Assembly: GCA_037975125.1 (NCBI GenBank)
Contig: JAJQOW010000020.1
Location: 1,364,411-1,428,410, forward strand
Length of the DNA stretch: 64,000 bases
Reading direction: 5' to 3'
Origin: Latrodectus hesperus
Taxonomy: Eukaryota; Arthropoda; Arachnida; Araneae; Theridiidae
Under the pieces are notes generated by a model. The model saw nothing but the letters and a program-made list of their open reading frames with translations. It was not told where the DNA came from and made no database searches. Below, one piece after another: positions 14,621 to 26,847 of the stretch. How positions within the stretch are numbered: the first letter of the stretch is position 1; each line of letters starts with the position of its first letter. Both the position numbers and the translations under genes were made by a program.

Positions 14621-15088
14621 TAAATAGTGTAACTGCATAAATCGATTTTATGTCAACACACAGATACATTTCCTGTCGATAAATCAATTTTAGGATTTTA
14701 TGTCTATCTCGTTTTGCTATCTGGAGGATAGTGAGGCTATAATCGAAAGGGAGAAAACCCGGAAAATTTTCAAGCAGCACGCCAACAACAACCAACATGA
14801 AGAATGCATCATCAATAATTCCCTAAGCCACTGTAACACCAATAGAAAACTTGCTAATATTTCTGTATTCATTTGTTATAAACTTTCCTGCAAAGTTTTA
14901 AAAAATTAACTTTATTTTACATATACATTAAATATTGGAAAATTTTACAGAAAAAAAATTAATTGTCCATTCATTTAAAGTTTATGAAAAATAATCATCA
15001 AAAATATTCTTTTAGTTTAATGTCCATAAAATCAGAAAAACAAAAATTTTGTATTATTTTTCAATACAATTAATTATCTTTTGCTTAG

Positions 15089-15245
15089 CTGGCCAGTGAA
15101 CCGCTAGCGTTCTGGTCGTCAATTCAACGGTTCAAAAGTTCGAATCCCACAGTGGGTTTGGATGTTTGTAGTGTTTAGGAAGATTTTACCTTAAACTGTA
15201 TGTCCCGATCTAATTAGCCTTCGTGTACAAAAAGTGATAGTTGAG
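15089..15245 (+). repeat. tRNA-derived SINE, family C
   Basis: A box region GCTGGCCAGTGAACCGCTAG and B box AGTTCGAATCCCACAGTGGG. A body shared with 60063-60235 follows: GGATGTTTGTAGTG, CTTAAACTGTATGTCCCG, TCTAATTAGCCTTCGTGTAC. Diverged from the 60-kb copy. Confidence 0.72.
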
Positions 15246-15660
15246 AGTGGTTTTTATATTTTTCATTTTGAAAAATTATTTTAATTTTGCAAATTGATGT
15301 AAATTTTTCAAATGTAAGAATGTTGGATAAAGAATTGATGAAATTTAAGAATTTTATTCCTGTAAGAAGTTTAATTGTTTAAGTATAGTCTATATTGTTC
15401 AATAGTCTATAGATTTCCGGTAAGTATATAATTGCATAGAATATAGGAAAGTATCCACATATTCTTGTCAGTGAAACAAGCATTAAGCTCTTCCATTTGC
15501 ACTAAAATGCTCTCTCTTATATTACAGCAACAACCGTTCTTCATTACAGTGATCTTTTAACTGCATTCATAGCAAAATCTTTTAGGGATCAAAATGATGT
15601 GATTCTTAAACTTGATGCTTCAAAGAATCCGTGATTTTGGTACATTACACTTCTCCTACT

Positions 15661-15890
15661 TTATTAATCGATGTTGCAATTCTAGTGTATTAATCATTAT
15701 TGCACTTCTGCTGTATTAATCATTATTGCACTTCTGCTGTATTAATCATTATTGCACTTCTCCTGTTGCATTTCTCCTTGTGCGTTAATCGTTATTGCAC
15801 TTCTTCTAGTGACAATGCAGCAGTTTCACTGTATTAGTCATTGTTACACTTCTGCTTGAATAATAATCATTATTGCACTTATTGTAAAAT
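15661..15890 (+). repeat. 26-bp tandem repeat, diverging at the 3' side
   Basis: The unit TTAATCATTATTGCACTTCT plus CCTGTA-like spacer starts at 15664, 15690, 15716 and 15742, exactly 26 bp apart. More degenerate units follow at about 15785, 15835 and 15865. Confidence 0.85.
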
Positions 15891-16489
15891 ATTAATTATA
15901 GAAGCAACTGTTTCATTTCCATCAAAATTTGTAATTCTCGAAAATGAATTCTTTTTTTCTCTGATATTTCTTTACTTTAATTGTACCGTAAATATATTTT
16001 GCCGTTATTTTTCTGCCTCGTATTCACTGCCAAATACTATGGATTTGATTAAATCTTAATCTGAACCCGGAAAAGAAAATCATTAAAAGTTTTAAAATTT
16101 TTAACAGATTACTATTTTGATTTAAATTTTAAAATTTGCACGGATAAATAAAGTAAGTTAAAAAAGATGTGTTTCTAAGAATAATAGCCTTGAGAAAAAT
16201 CTACCAAATAACATCTCTTTACTTGTTCTATCGTTCAACTTGAAACTTTTCACTTGAGGCACTGTTATACCAAATGATTCCAATCAAGACTTTCAGACAA
16301 CTTTAAGGATGAGAGAAATTAATTTTTGTGACATATGAGACAAAACAGCTTCAAATTTGTAAAATTAAATTTACATTCATAAAATAAGTTGCACTCAATT
16401 AAACATTTTCAATTATTTTTCTTGAATTTTTGTATTATTCTTGTTCTAAGTGCTACAATCCTTAGATCATACTTAATTGAACAAGATAC
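15891..16489. other. AT-rich non-coding sequence
   Basis: Nothing recognised. Confidence 0.4.
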
Positions 16490-16744
16490 GGTACAGATGC
16501 CGTATAATCCAGGATGCCAAATTGGTGATATTTTTGGCGGATTTTCTTATGTATCTGACAACGCGGTTTTTTTTACGTCATATATAGGGAGACATTTCAG
16601 AATTATATGCAGAAAATTCTATTTTGGCAACCTTAGTGTTTACGTCATCTCGACGTCATAATAAGTCATTTTGGCAACATTTCTTCTAAGGAATTTCTAA
16701 AAAAATTCATAATTTGGCACCCTGGATTATACAGTGTCTGCGCT
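16490..16744. mobile_element. MITE, copy 2 (255 bp, 8-bp TSD)
   Basis: Same family as 13736-13965. The left end begins GGTACAGATGCCGTATAATC, and the inverted right end continues through GTATAATCCAGGGTGCCAAA. It is flanked by perfect 8-bp repeats CAAGATAC (16482-16489 and 16745-16752). The interior shares TTTTCTTATGTATCTG-CAAC, ACGTCAT and CAGAAAATTCTATTTTG with copy 1. Confidence 0.85.
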
Positions 16745-18639
16745 CAAGATACTTTGTTATTAATATATTTATAGCAAAAATATAACTCGAATGAGTATAA
16801 GCAAGTAATAATACGTTTTTCTTTTTAAGTATTCATATTATTTTTGATAAGAAAATCAGGCCTCACATTGAATGAAGACACTGGGATAATAAAAACTAAC
16901 ACACAATATAAATTTAATTAAAGATTTAAATATTTTTGACAAAGAATAATATTTTTTCTCCATTTATTAAATAAATCTTTTACGTCAACCATTTCTCCCA
17001 AAGATTTATTTAACATTTACATGAAGCTGCAAAGTGTTTTGTTTTCTGTGGTTATATTTTACACCAATTGTATTAAAACCCATGGATTTATAATTTTAAA
17101 TTATTTATAAATTCACATTAAGCATTTCCGCTAGAGATTGGTAAATTGAATCTTAGTTGGTTTTAAATTGAATCATCGTCTTATTGAATACATTTTGGTA
17201 AACAGCAAAAAAATATTAAATAAATGAATAAAAAATTGAACGATAATGAGAAAGAAAAGAGAAAAGTCGTGTCTATCAACAAATTGGTTGAAAATTAAAA
17301 TAGAAGAAAAATCGCGCCAAATATGTTGCCGAATTTAACGATTACCCTGTTGATGGAAGAACTACTGATGCGTGATATTCAGAAGAAGCTTTACATTTAT
17401 TTTTGACAGTATTTGCATAAGAAATTTCAGTATAATGATATTCAGCTGCACTTTGAGGAGAGTTGTCAAAAACCTGAATTTTGTCTGTTTTAACAGTTAC
17501 AAATTAGCATTTTTTTTTAAAAAAAATGTTAATACATAATTGTAGTATGTTAATAATAACGTAAACTCTCTGTTTTAAAACTATTAATTTTTTTATTTAT
17601 ATTTTAATCGAGATTCATTAGATTAAGAATATATCTCCAATACTCTCAAGCTGTCAAATCACGCTCTTTTAAGTGAACAGTAATATGGTTTGTTCCTTTG
17701 ATAAAAAAAAAGAAAAAAAAATATCTCTTTGATATAATCATGTATTTGAACAAAATGAAGGGAATTGATGTCGTGTGTAAAATCTTTTTCACGTTATAGA
17801 ACATTTAGTAAATTTTGACAATCTTTATTACCTCAGAGCGATAAAAAATGCTAAAAATATAGTCAACAACATACTATTTCAGTGTTCTTACCTTACACGT
17901 CCTCATGAGAAAATTTAGAAGTCTTTTTTTAACAACATATTTTCATTAGAATTTTGGTGGAAATGTTTCAAATGAATTTTCTATTTTAAAAAAAAAAAAC
18001 TAATATCAGCTTGGCGTCCTATTTTAATCATCAAAAATTTCAAAAATATTCCAAAAAGATTATACGCCATCTATGACCAATGAAGCTCATTTCCCTCGTG
18101 TAAAATCTGACTTAAAATCGACATCATTGTAAATATTTTACTTAAACACCTCTGCATGAAAATAGTTTAAACTCATAAAAAATGTTTTGCGGTGATTTAA
18201 AATAAATGTGTGCTAAAATGAAATATGTTGCGGCCATTCAAAATTTGAATATAATTATTTAATCTTTAACATATGTCTTTGTTTTTATTCAAGTCTTCTC
18301 TAAAATAAACATTCCAAAACACTTTTAATACTGTGTTTAAGAGATATTTTTAAGGTTCTTTAAATTGTTGAGAGTTCGTGAAATATTAAAAGACAAAAGG
18401 AAATGTCTACATAATTAAAACCTGAAGGCGATCCAGTGGCTTTCAAAACACAATTATTTAACATCAAATATCCACAAAAATCATTCCTCTTATTAAAAGA
18501 AATCTGATTTTCCTCTCATATTGAGAAATTCCTGTTGTTGTTTATTGTTGTCTCGATGAAGGACATTGTTTATTGTCATTTCAAACAATCCCTCAAACTC
18601 TGCAGTAAATATATGAATTATTTGTGTTCATGAGTCACT
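16745..18639. other. AT-rich non-coding sequence
   Basis: No gene or transposon recognised. A T-run/A-run junction (TTTTTTTTTAAAAAAAA) near 17510 recurs elsewhere in the window. Confidence 0.4.
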
Positions 18640-19230
18640 TTAAAACTCCAAACAAAACATTTCCAGCACACAAATTCCTCCAGGTGATTCAGTCCTGCAA
18701 TAAACTTTATAACGGGATGCGGTGTTAGAAGCTGAGCTTTAAAATAGCTTACAAAAGTGATATCACGACATCCCGCCAACGCGGCGTTCTCGACAAGTTT
18801 TTAAATGAGCGTTAAATGCGGTGAATTAGGAAAGCTAAATTTGTGAGCACTTTCACCACCCTCATCATTTTGGGCTGAATAACAGCGCAGCCCACCCCGC
18901 ATGAGATAATCGCTCACGTGACTTCATCTCACTTTTGGCTTCTTTGCAGTCGTAAACATCCATAAAAATGATGCCATTCACTGTTTTGAAAAAGAAGCGA
19001 TAAATGATGACGATTGAATAGAAACGACAAATCGATTAGCAAAATAGAGTGATGAGGTCGGCGGGAGAAAAGTCTAATTTAATATTAAGCAGAATATAAT
19101 CGTGTAAAAAGAGAGGGAAAAAACAGTCGTTTTTATGATACGCTCTGATTTCCTCTGCTCTTGAGGTCACAACCGTGGCAAGTGAAAGTTTTGCTCTTTT
19201 GCATTGGGGAATATTATTTCAAAGCTTCCG
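18640..19230. other. GC-richer island, possible regulatory DNA
   Basis: Higher G+C and CpG than the flanks, about 7.5 kb upstream of the cuticle gene promoter. It contains a CTCACGTGAC E-box near 18912, resembling the E-box core at 10745 and 11093. No open reading frame of note. Confidence 0.3.
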
Positions 19231-20784
19231 AGATAGGGGGCTGTATACACGAAAAAATCCGTTGCTTAAAGGACATTTTCACTGAATATAAGTAAAAGGA
19301 GTTTTCACTTTACCTTGCTATTTATCCTGCTTTCACGTTTCATTAATATTTTATTATTTGAGTGAGAATATCCTCTTGATGACAAAAGTGTCTCCTTAAA
19401 AGCAACAGTGAAATAAAAATATTATTCTTAAGATTTATTGTAGGTTTATCGGATACTTAGAATACCGAATTTAATGTATTCCAAATAGCAAACAAATCTG
19501 CATACTTTGAATTTTTTTCAAAAAAATAAATAAATAACATTAATAATAATAAAATGAAAAATGATTACATTTAACTTTTTTCAGACAATCTTGATTTAGG
19601 TAACAAAAGGCTGTTGTAAACTTACGGTTATGACAGATTGTTACCCTATGTTTTCGAATACTTATTCCTTCTGATGTAGGTGCTCATCATACTAGCCATA
19701 AAATAATTTTCCGACACAATCCAGTAACGAAGCCGACAACTGAGCTAGAATTCTTTTTTCCATGCATCACCATCAGAGTAATATTGAATCTTGTGGACCT
19801 CTATGCTATGGGCGTATACATTGAACGTGAATAAGTCTTATCAGCATCAAAGTCTTCGGTATCAATTATCGAATTTGTTATTTTCTTTCACATGAGAATG
19901 AGTTTTATCTCACTAAACCATCTTTTGTCTCATTGTCTTTACAATTTTTCATGCTGCTTAAATATGTTACAATCATGTATTGAAATATTTGGAATCTACA
20001 CTGCCCATTATATGGCTTTAGCATGATGCAATACGGTTAAGACAGTTACAGTTAAATATTACGATTACAGTTAAGTACGGTTACAGTTGAGTATTGTCTT
20101 TTTGTTCATTTCATGTTTGCAACGGCATTTAAGATAGTACAAAATTCTGTCACAACTTCAATAAACATTTCAGATCCGAATCGAATTGTTCACTGCCCAT
20201 CAATAATTAAGCCTCATAAGATGTTTATTGCAGTGATTAGACTTCTCTGCTGATGGGTCTGAATGCCAAGAACAAATATTGATCAATGCCTATAAATATG
20301 ATCAATATTTATAAATACTGATCAACGTTGATTATCGCATTTACTGATATTTGTTATCATAAAATTTGCCTCTGAACATCGTCTTGTGATTCTAACCTCG
20401 ATGTCTGCCAACAACTTATTTTGCAGTTTCCTTTTTGATCCAGAACGTTTTGAGCGGACACGTTAAAAATAACAAATTGTATTTACTGTTTATTTTTCCA
20501 TACGCACAGTTATAGACATTAGCTGACGTATCACCGAAACACTGATTGAACTCAATTTTCTATTTCTGAAAAAGCGTTGAAGGAAATCGAACCACAAATA
20601 AATGCTAACGATTTGTGACTCATCAATTCCTCCTGCTGCACATTCGCTGTCATGAAAGATGTCCTTTTCTTCGGATGTTTCTCTGTCGAAAAGTCATTAG
20701 AACAAGAGCTTTCCAAGTTTCTGAGCTCAATTATGTTAAACATACGACCAGTAAGAGGCCCTGAACTGGTAACTGAGTGCACTG
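19231..20784. other. Non-coding sequence
   Basis: AT-rich with short internal repetition (TACAGTTAAGTA-like units at 20045-20095, ATAAATATTGATCAA-like units at 20275-20330). No gene recognised. Confidence 0.4.
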
Positions 20785-20890
20785 TTGATATGTTGATAGG
20801 CTCAATAGTTGATAGGTTCGATTCCTACCTCGTATGTATCAGTTTCACATTCACTTTAAATTGACTGTCCCGCCCCTGCAAAATGCAGCG
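20785..20890 (+). repeat. SINE fragment, family C
   Basis: GATAGGTTCGATTCCTACCT (B box), then TTCACTTTAAATTGACTGTC, follows the order of family C (B box, then CACTTTAAACTGTATGTCCCG). Confidence 0.45.
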
Positions 20891-21622
20891 GCAAAGCCTC
20901 TTTTCACTGATAAAATCCCTGATATTAAACTGGATGAGTTCCCTGCAACGACTCCCTCACAGACAAGGCGTGGGTGTGTGTGCAGCCTCTTCATAATTAC
21001 GAAACCATATCCACCTGTTGTAAAGCTTTCAATCTGATATTCTTACAGAAATGGGGTCTTTTAGCATCAAAATTTGTGTGCATACATTTATTTTTTTTTT
21101 AAAAAAAGAAAATGTGCTTGTAAAATCAAATAAATAGTCCAAAAGAGATGTAAATGATGTATTTCACACATATCGTATTCATTTTAGAAAATAAAAACTA
21201 TTTTCTCGTGCATGCAGAGAATAAATAAGAAAACGCTATTAAAAGAACTGTTAAACGCATGCGTTACTTCTTTAACTTCAAACGAAACCAACAGCATTTC
21301 AGGCTATGCACCATCCAAATGAAATTCTTGTAGAAATACCAGGAGGCTATTTTATAAACAAATTGTAAGAAGCCATTTCTATTCTAAATCTGTGCCTCTC
21401 CTCCGGTCTCGAACATAGACCCTTTACTTCGGAAACTGTAAATCATTCAATTGAATCCAAGAGGCAAACGCATACTATTTGTTTGCTTCTGCGTTAATTC
21501 TAAATGCTTTTCTTTAAAATTCAATTATAAAAATGAATTCCTTTCAAATAGTGTATTGAGATACACTATTTTTATAAATAAATTTAATTTTGAATGCAAG
21601 CAAAACTTCTACTTTAAGAGGA
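20891..21622. other. Non-coding sequence
   Basis: Nothing recognised apart from a T-run/A-run junction at about 21087-21108. Confidence 0.4.
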
Positions 21623-21770
21623 CAAACTGAATAGTTAGCTTTTGGTTGAAAAACTCGTGAGTTCGATACTCAACTTGGGCGTGAGTGTTTGTAGTGGTTT
21701 GAGTCCACTTTAAACTGTAGCTTCTGGTCCAATGACCATCAAGTACAAAAATTGACCATAGAGTGTTAGC
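21623..21770 (+). repeat. tRNA-derived SINE, family C
   Basis: B box GAGTTCGATACTCAACTTGG, then GTTTGTAGTGGTTTGAGTCC and ACTTTAAACTGTAGCTTCTG; same order as the copies at 15089 and 60063. Confidence 0.6.
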
Positions 21771-21844
21771 CAAATCAATCGAAATTTTGAGTAAAAATAT
21801 ATCAATATTTAAATATGTTTTATAAAAAGTAGACTGTGGATCGG

Positions 21845-22075
21845 AAACTAATAAGTTCGATTCTCGGTTAATCGAATATCCATCTTGTTCGCTAAAGGCG
21901 ACTGGGATAGCATGTTCGATAGGTCCCAGTGTGCTCCAAGTGAGATGATATATTTGGGTTCCAGATGAGCCCTGGCTGCTTCCCTGTAACTCAAGGGCGA
22001 GACATCCCGAGTCAAAAGCAAGTGCACAGGAAAGCGCGTTGGTGCAACAACCAAAAGGAGTGCTAAGAACCATTC
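21845..22075 (+). repeat. Diverged tRNA-derived SINE, family B-like
   Basis: AATAAGTTCGATTCTCGGTT takes the B-box place, followed by ATCTTGTTCGCTAAAGGCGA and CTCCAAGTGAGATGATAT, which parallels CTCCAAGTGAAATGATACC in the copy at 54297-54600. Confidence 0.5.
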
Positions 22076-22154
22076 CCTATGCGCAGCTCAAAATTAAATC
22101 AATTCATACACAACTCTGCATTAATATTAGTTTAAGTGAAGCTCAAAGATAATT

Positions 22155-22382
22155 GGCACAGATGCTGTATAATCCAGGATGTCAAATTCTGAATTTTTTG
22201 GGCGATGAAGAAATGTTGCCAAGAGGACGTATTGTGACGTTCGAAATGACGCAAATACTAGGGTTACCAAAAGAGAATTTTCTGTTCAGTTTTTATAGGT
22301 CACCATATCTATGACGTCATAAAAACCAGGTTATGGGATACATAAAAAAAATCCGCCAAAAAATCACCAAACTCATAATTTA
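22155..22382. mobile_element. MITE, copy 3, one terminus replaced by (TA)n
   Basis: The left end GGCACAGATGCTGTATAATC is intact. The interior matches copy 2 in inverted orientation (ATCCGCCAAAAAATCACCAA). The expected right terminal repeat is missing and an alternating AT tract begins where it should be, so no target-site duplication can be assigned. Confidence 0.75.
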
Positions 22383-22489
<107 letters not shown>

Positions 22490-22494
22490 CTTGC

Positions 22495-22645
22495 TGAGGC
22501 TGATTTGAACTGCTAGACCTGCTAGTTAATTGTAGATTCCGAACTACTGGAAACAGCTAACTCCGAGGAAGGATTCGAACCTAGGAGCTGATGAATAGAA
22601 AGCCAGAGCTTCAATTGTTCTGCTGTTACTTCGGCCTGCCAGCTG
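22495..22645 (-). repeat. tRNA-derived SINE, single copy, minus strand
   Basis: On the minus strand the head GCCGAAGTAACAGCAGAACA is followed by AGGTTCGAATCCTTCCTCGG (B box) and GTTAGCTGTTTCC. It does not match the other families closely. Confidence 0.5.
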
Positions 22646-24024
22646 CAAAGATATTTAAAATTTTATGTTCGTTTTTAGGCAAAAGTTCGCCATAAAATAG
22701 GGCGTTCTTTCCTGCTCGTCGCTGCCGCTGTATGAACATTTTCCGCGTTTCCTTCCTGTGAGTCGATGGGATTTCACTGTTTAAGAAAAGTTCCCCTGAA
22801 AGTAAAGCGAGTTGAATAATAAAAAAGCCATTTAGCTGATTTCTTTTGTTAGATTTTTTATAAAGCCCTGTCCAATTTCACTACATTTTAAACAAATCTA
22901 AAAATTATTATGATTAAGTCACATGAAATTTACAACAATGCTTCAAATGATACAGGCTCTCCTTAATTCACAATTACTTACAGTATACACAAAGCCTGCA
23001 AAGTATACACAAGGGTATTCACATACTTTTACAAATTAAACTGAAACAAAGCTTAGTAAATAACACATTCAGCATGTATTGTTTACCAAATTGGTTTATC
23101 GTCTATCTATTGGAACTTATCAACGAAAATACTTTTGGAAACATTAAGATATTTATTACATCGTCATTCTTGAAAACTATTTTGCGAATGATATTCGGGA
23201 GGACTTTACTTAATCCACCTTCTTTCCTGTTGTTCCTCATTGAATCACAATGTTCTTACATTTTTGTTACCCTATAGAGAGAACTCATTTATTTGACGGA
23301 AGAATTACTTTTTCATTTCTTTCGGTATGAATGCATTGACAAATGTTTATTATTAACATAATACAATTACATGAATAATAAATATTAATGAATGAGCATT
23401 TAATATAATGTTACTAAAAATAAAACATTATGTTATTAATGTAATGCTTTATGAGTAGCTTTAAATATTATTGAATAATTCTTCATTAAAAACAGCTTTT
23501 TTCGCATTTTATACAATTTCTTCAAGAGCATCCAAAAAAATGACTCCTATATACTTCACAAAATTGATAGGTGAAAGCATAATGTGTGAAATATTGTAGT
23601 AATTACTTTGTAGGTGAAATAAATGTTGAACGTTATCACATGAGTGGGGCCGTCATTTTGAGATCGTATAACGGAGTTTCTTTGCTTTCATTAGCGTTGA
23701 GGAGTAAAGAAGCAAACAGGATCTTTAATTTAAATTCTTTAAGTAAAAAAGTATAAGATCTACACTTTATGTTTTTAAAACTGGTTTCACACACATTATT
23801 TTTGAGTTAAAAGAAAGCCAAGAAAACAGGAGATGCATTTAACTCGGCGAGCATAAGATTAAAAAAATCCATACATTATTTTTATGCGACTTTCACGCAA
23901 AGTTATTTTTGATTTTTTTTTAAAATACTTCGCGATACAGTTAACTAAAATAATGAAAAAGGTATTTTCATATTTCTATGCATTGAAATAAATACTTTAA
24001 ACGGGCATAAAATTTTACATCACA
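22646..24024. other. Non-coding sequence
   Basis: AT-rich; no gene or repeat family recognised. The open frame at 23074-23277 has no domain. Confidence 0.4.
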
Positions 24025-24111
24025 GAAAAATTAATTTTTATATAAAAACAGTCATTTTTGTTGTTTCATCTTGAAAAATAATGACTGTTTTTATTTAAAA
24101 GTTAATTTTTC
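24025..24111. repeat. AT-rich foldback with ~36-bp arms
   Basis: Left arm 24025-24059 and right arm 24074-24111 are near-perfect inverted copies, both containing AAAAACAGTCATT or its complement and GAAAAATTAA at the outer end, around a 14-nt loop. Confidence 0.7.
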
Positions 24112-24378
24112 TTCGCAGGAAGTTTTTAATAACAATTGTCCTTATTTTACTATTTCATCTAATAGCTCATATCGAACTGTTATTGCTCAACTCCTCTTAT
24201 GAAAAGACAAAATAATAATGTATGATGAATAATTATGTTGAGATAAAAAAATAAATCAAGACATTTCTGATAGAATTACTATGGCTTAACTTACTTTGGC
24301 CACTTTAAAAATTAATTTGTAATTTACAAATAAGTTCGAGAAAAAAGCAACAAATTGGATTTTTATACCACATGTTTT

Positions 24379-24380
<2 letters not shown>

Positions 24381-24469
<89 letters not shown>
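24381..24469. repeat. Compound microsatellite (AAT)n-(AT)n
   Basis: About 12 AAT units followed by about 26 AT units. Confidence 0.95.
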
Positions 24470-24472
<3 letters not shown>

Positions 24473-25607
24473 TAGTTACTTAAAAGGAGCTTAAAATTTA
24501 GCTTAAAAATATAATTTCCAAAGTATTAAACCTTTCATGTTTTCATTAATTAATACGTGGTCAACAGTTACAAAAATTATTACTCGATTCTATTTTGATC
24601 ATAAAGAATATAAAATGAACATCTGATATTATTCTTGGAAAAATGTACTTTGATAAAGTACAAAGTCAATCATTTAAAAAAATACAAAATTTATTAATAG
24701 TAATACCTAATTCATTTCATGCAGTTTTATTTTGGGAAAGGACATATCCATTGCAAAATTTAGTATTTCTCCCAATAATTTACAGATGTCTATATTTATA
24801 AAAAAAAAAGTAAAACTCCCTGGAGTTCTGCTATAGCACAAATCGGCTTCGTTTTATAGTTGTTCTCCTTTAAATGCGTGTGGAATGAAACGGGTTCAAG
24901 TAGGGGGCTGATTAACAAGAAATGAAAAGGTGTTTTGTGAACCCTTTTGGAGGATCGGTGCATAACAGATACGGAAACAAATGCGAAACAGTTTACAATG
25001 TACGTCAAAAATAGCACGATGCAGAAGACTTTCAAAACCTTATTAGCATTTCCCTCAGGGAAACAATGAAGGAATTGAAATTAAAGTAGCGAAATTGTGG
25101 GTGCATATAATTAAATTTAGTAACTAGAAACTCTATTAGTATAACTGACATCTATCAAGAAATTTCTTTGAGCACGCAGCTCAATGAATGCAATTTAGTT
25201 TCGGGGCGTTTCTGAATGATTCGCAAATAACGACATCATTTGAAGAATGTGCCATGAAATATCCATCAGACGATTTCGTCGGTTTGTGAAACGTGAAAAT
25301 TTTATACGGCATTCTCACCGTTGAAACAGGTTACGATTAATGGAGGCGATTTCCGAATAAATTTTTCAATTATTTCATCCCGGTATTAATAAATTTAAAC
25401 TATTTGAATATATCTCTCGAACTGAATAGTCACGTATTCACAATCTTTAAAGTAACTTCTTGAAAGTCAAAATCTTCTTTAAATGAGTTCAATAACACAG
25501 AATTCTTTTTATTTCAATTTCAATTTTATGTTTAAATGTGAAATAATCCTCAGTAGAATAACATGAATTCATCATTTAATATTCACTAGAAATGTATTTC
25601 AGACAGA
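24470..25607. other. Non-coding sequence
   Basis: Nothing recognised; slightly less AT-rich after 25180. Confidence 0.4.
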
Positions 25608-25735
25608 ACTTTGCCGATCTAGTAGCCTTCGGTTCAATAGTTTGAAGGTTTAAATCCCACCTTGAGCTTTGATATTCGTAGTGGTTCGGAATCCACTTTG
25701 AACTGTATGTCCTGGACTAATTAAGCTTCGTGTCC

Positions 25736-25738
<3 letters not shown>
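25608..25738 (+). repeat. tRNA-derived SINE, family C, ending in a CA microsatellite
   Basis: B box AAGGTTTAAATCCCACCTTG (decayed), then GTAGTGGTTCGGAATCCACT and AACTGTATGTCCTGGACTAA, matching 60063-60235. The 3' end runs straight into (CA)n. Confidence 0.7.

Positions 25739-25782
<44 letters not shown>
25739..25782. repeat. (CA)22 microsatellite
   Basis: Pure CA, followed by a short ATATATATGTATACACACAC/GTGTGTGTG palindrome to about 25820. Confidence 0.95.
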
Positions 25783-25792
<10 letters not shown>

Positions 25793-25820
25793 GTATACAC
25801 ACACGTGTGTGTGAGTGTGT

Positions 25821-26399
25821 AATATTTTTAAGAAAATTAAAAATATTTCTTACTGGACTAATTAAAAATATTCATCTATAAGTACATTAAAATAATATAA
25901 AAATTTATATTCATTTCTTTAATCTCCCTGTAGCATTGGCTAGAATAAAATTGAAATATTATATTTTATTCTTAATCTAATAATTCAACAGGATTAGAAA
26001 CATTCTTATAATTCATATCCAAAATAAGTCTAGAATCTCGAGTGCATATAAAATGGCACATTATATTTCTGAGAAATGCTAAATAGTAAATATCAGAAAA
26101 AATTATTTTCCAAAAAGTGACTTTCCTGACAGACTGCGACTGAAAGGAGGGGGTAACTCATCAAGCGGCAATTCTTTCACGGAAATCGGCAGAAAGTGAA
26201 AATTTCAGCGATCATTATTCCCGTTCTTTCAATAGGCTGGAAAGTGGACCATGTATTGAGTCCTGATTAAATCTTCTCTAACTTTTCTTACAGTTTAATC
26301 GTTCTGCTATGCGATACTTTTCTTTTTTTACGAAATTTGCTTTATTGATGACCCCCTAATTGCTCCGAAATGTGCCGAAGACGAGAAACAATCAAGAAG
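25821..26399. other. Upstream flank of the cuticle gene
   Basis: AT-rich to about 26100, then more mixed. No motif I can assign with confidence. Confidence 0.4.
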
Positions 26400-26720
26400 G
26401 TTATTAGGGGAGGGAGGGAGAGAGAAAGCGAAAGTGAGGGTAGGCGAAGAGAAAGCGAGGGATGACGGCAAAAAGAAAAAAAAGTAACGTAACCGAGGGA
26501 TGAGATGATGAGGTAAGTCCGTCCTTCTGGTTTCATCCACTTGCCCTGGTTTTCGAACGTGTTCCTCCCGGGGGGGGAACTCCTGATGTGATTTAGTTTG
26601 CACTCACAAAAGGACGATTCCCGCGGCGGGGGAGAGGAGGGGGTCAGAAGATGCCGAGAGGATACGCGGGAAGAGGGAAAGTGTGATAGGGTCAGCAGGA
26701 TGACACGCTTTCTTGCTTCG
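26400..26720 (+). promoter_or_regulatory. GA-rich and CpG-rich promoter-proximal region
   Basis: Upstream of the TATA box lies a purine tract at about 26405-26460 (GGGAGGGAGGGAGAGAGAAAGCG and similar) and further G-rich, CpG-containing sequence up to about 26690. GAGA-type tracts are known in arthropods as binding sites for GAGA-factor-like chromatin openers. The composition contrasts sharply with the AT-rich surroundings. Open frames on both strands here appear to be by-products of the composition. Confidence 0.45.
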
Positions 26721-26721
26721 G

Positions 26722-26759
26722 TATATAAGGACCTCGCTGGACAGACGATGGACATCAGT
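26722..26759 (+). promoter_or_regulatory. Core promoter of the cuticle gene (TATA box and initiator)
   Basis: A TATA box (TATATAAG, 26722-26729) lies about 30-35 bp before an arthropod-type initiator TCAGT (26755-26759), with a predicted +1 at A26757. This gives a 5' UTR of about 91 nt before the ATG. The spacing is as expected for a TATA-Inr promoter, common for strongly and transiently expressed cuticle genes. The start site itself is inferred. Confidence 0.65.
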
Positions 26760-26847
26760 TCTTGCAGCGGCTTCTTCGGAACAGGAGGCCTCTCTAGAAA
26801 GGAATCTGCCACTTCAGTGAAGCATCCCGACAACAACTCAACTCGCC

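Noticed and set aside
15661..15890. CRISPR-like array
   Set aside because: Contiguous 26-bp tandem units without distinct spacers, in an animal genome.
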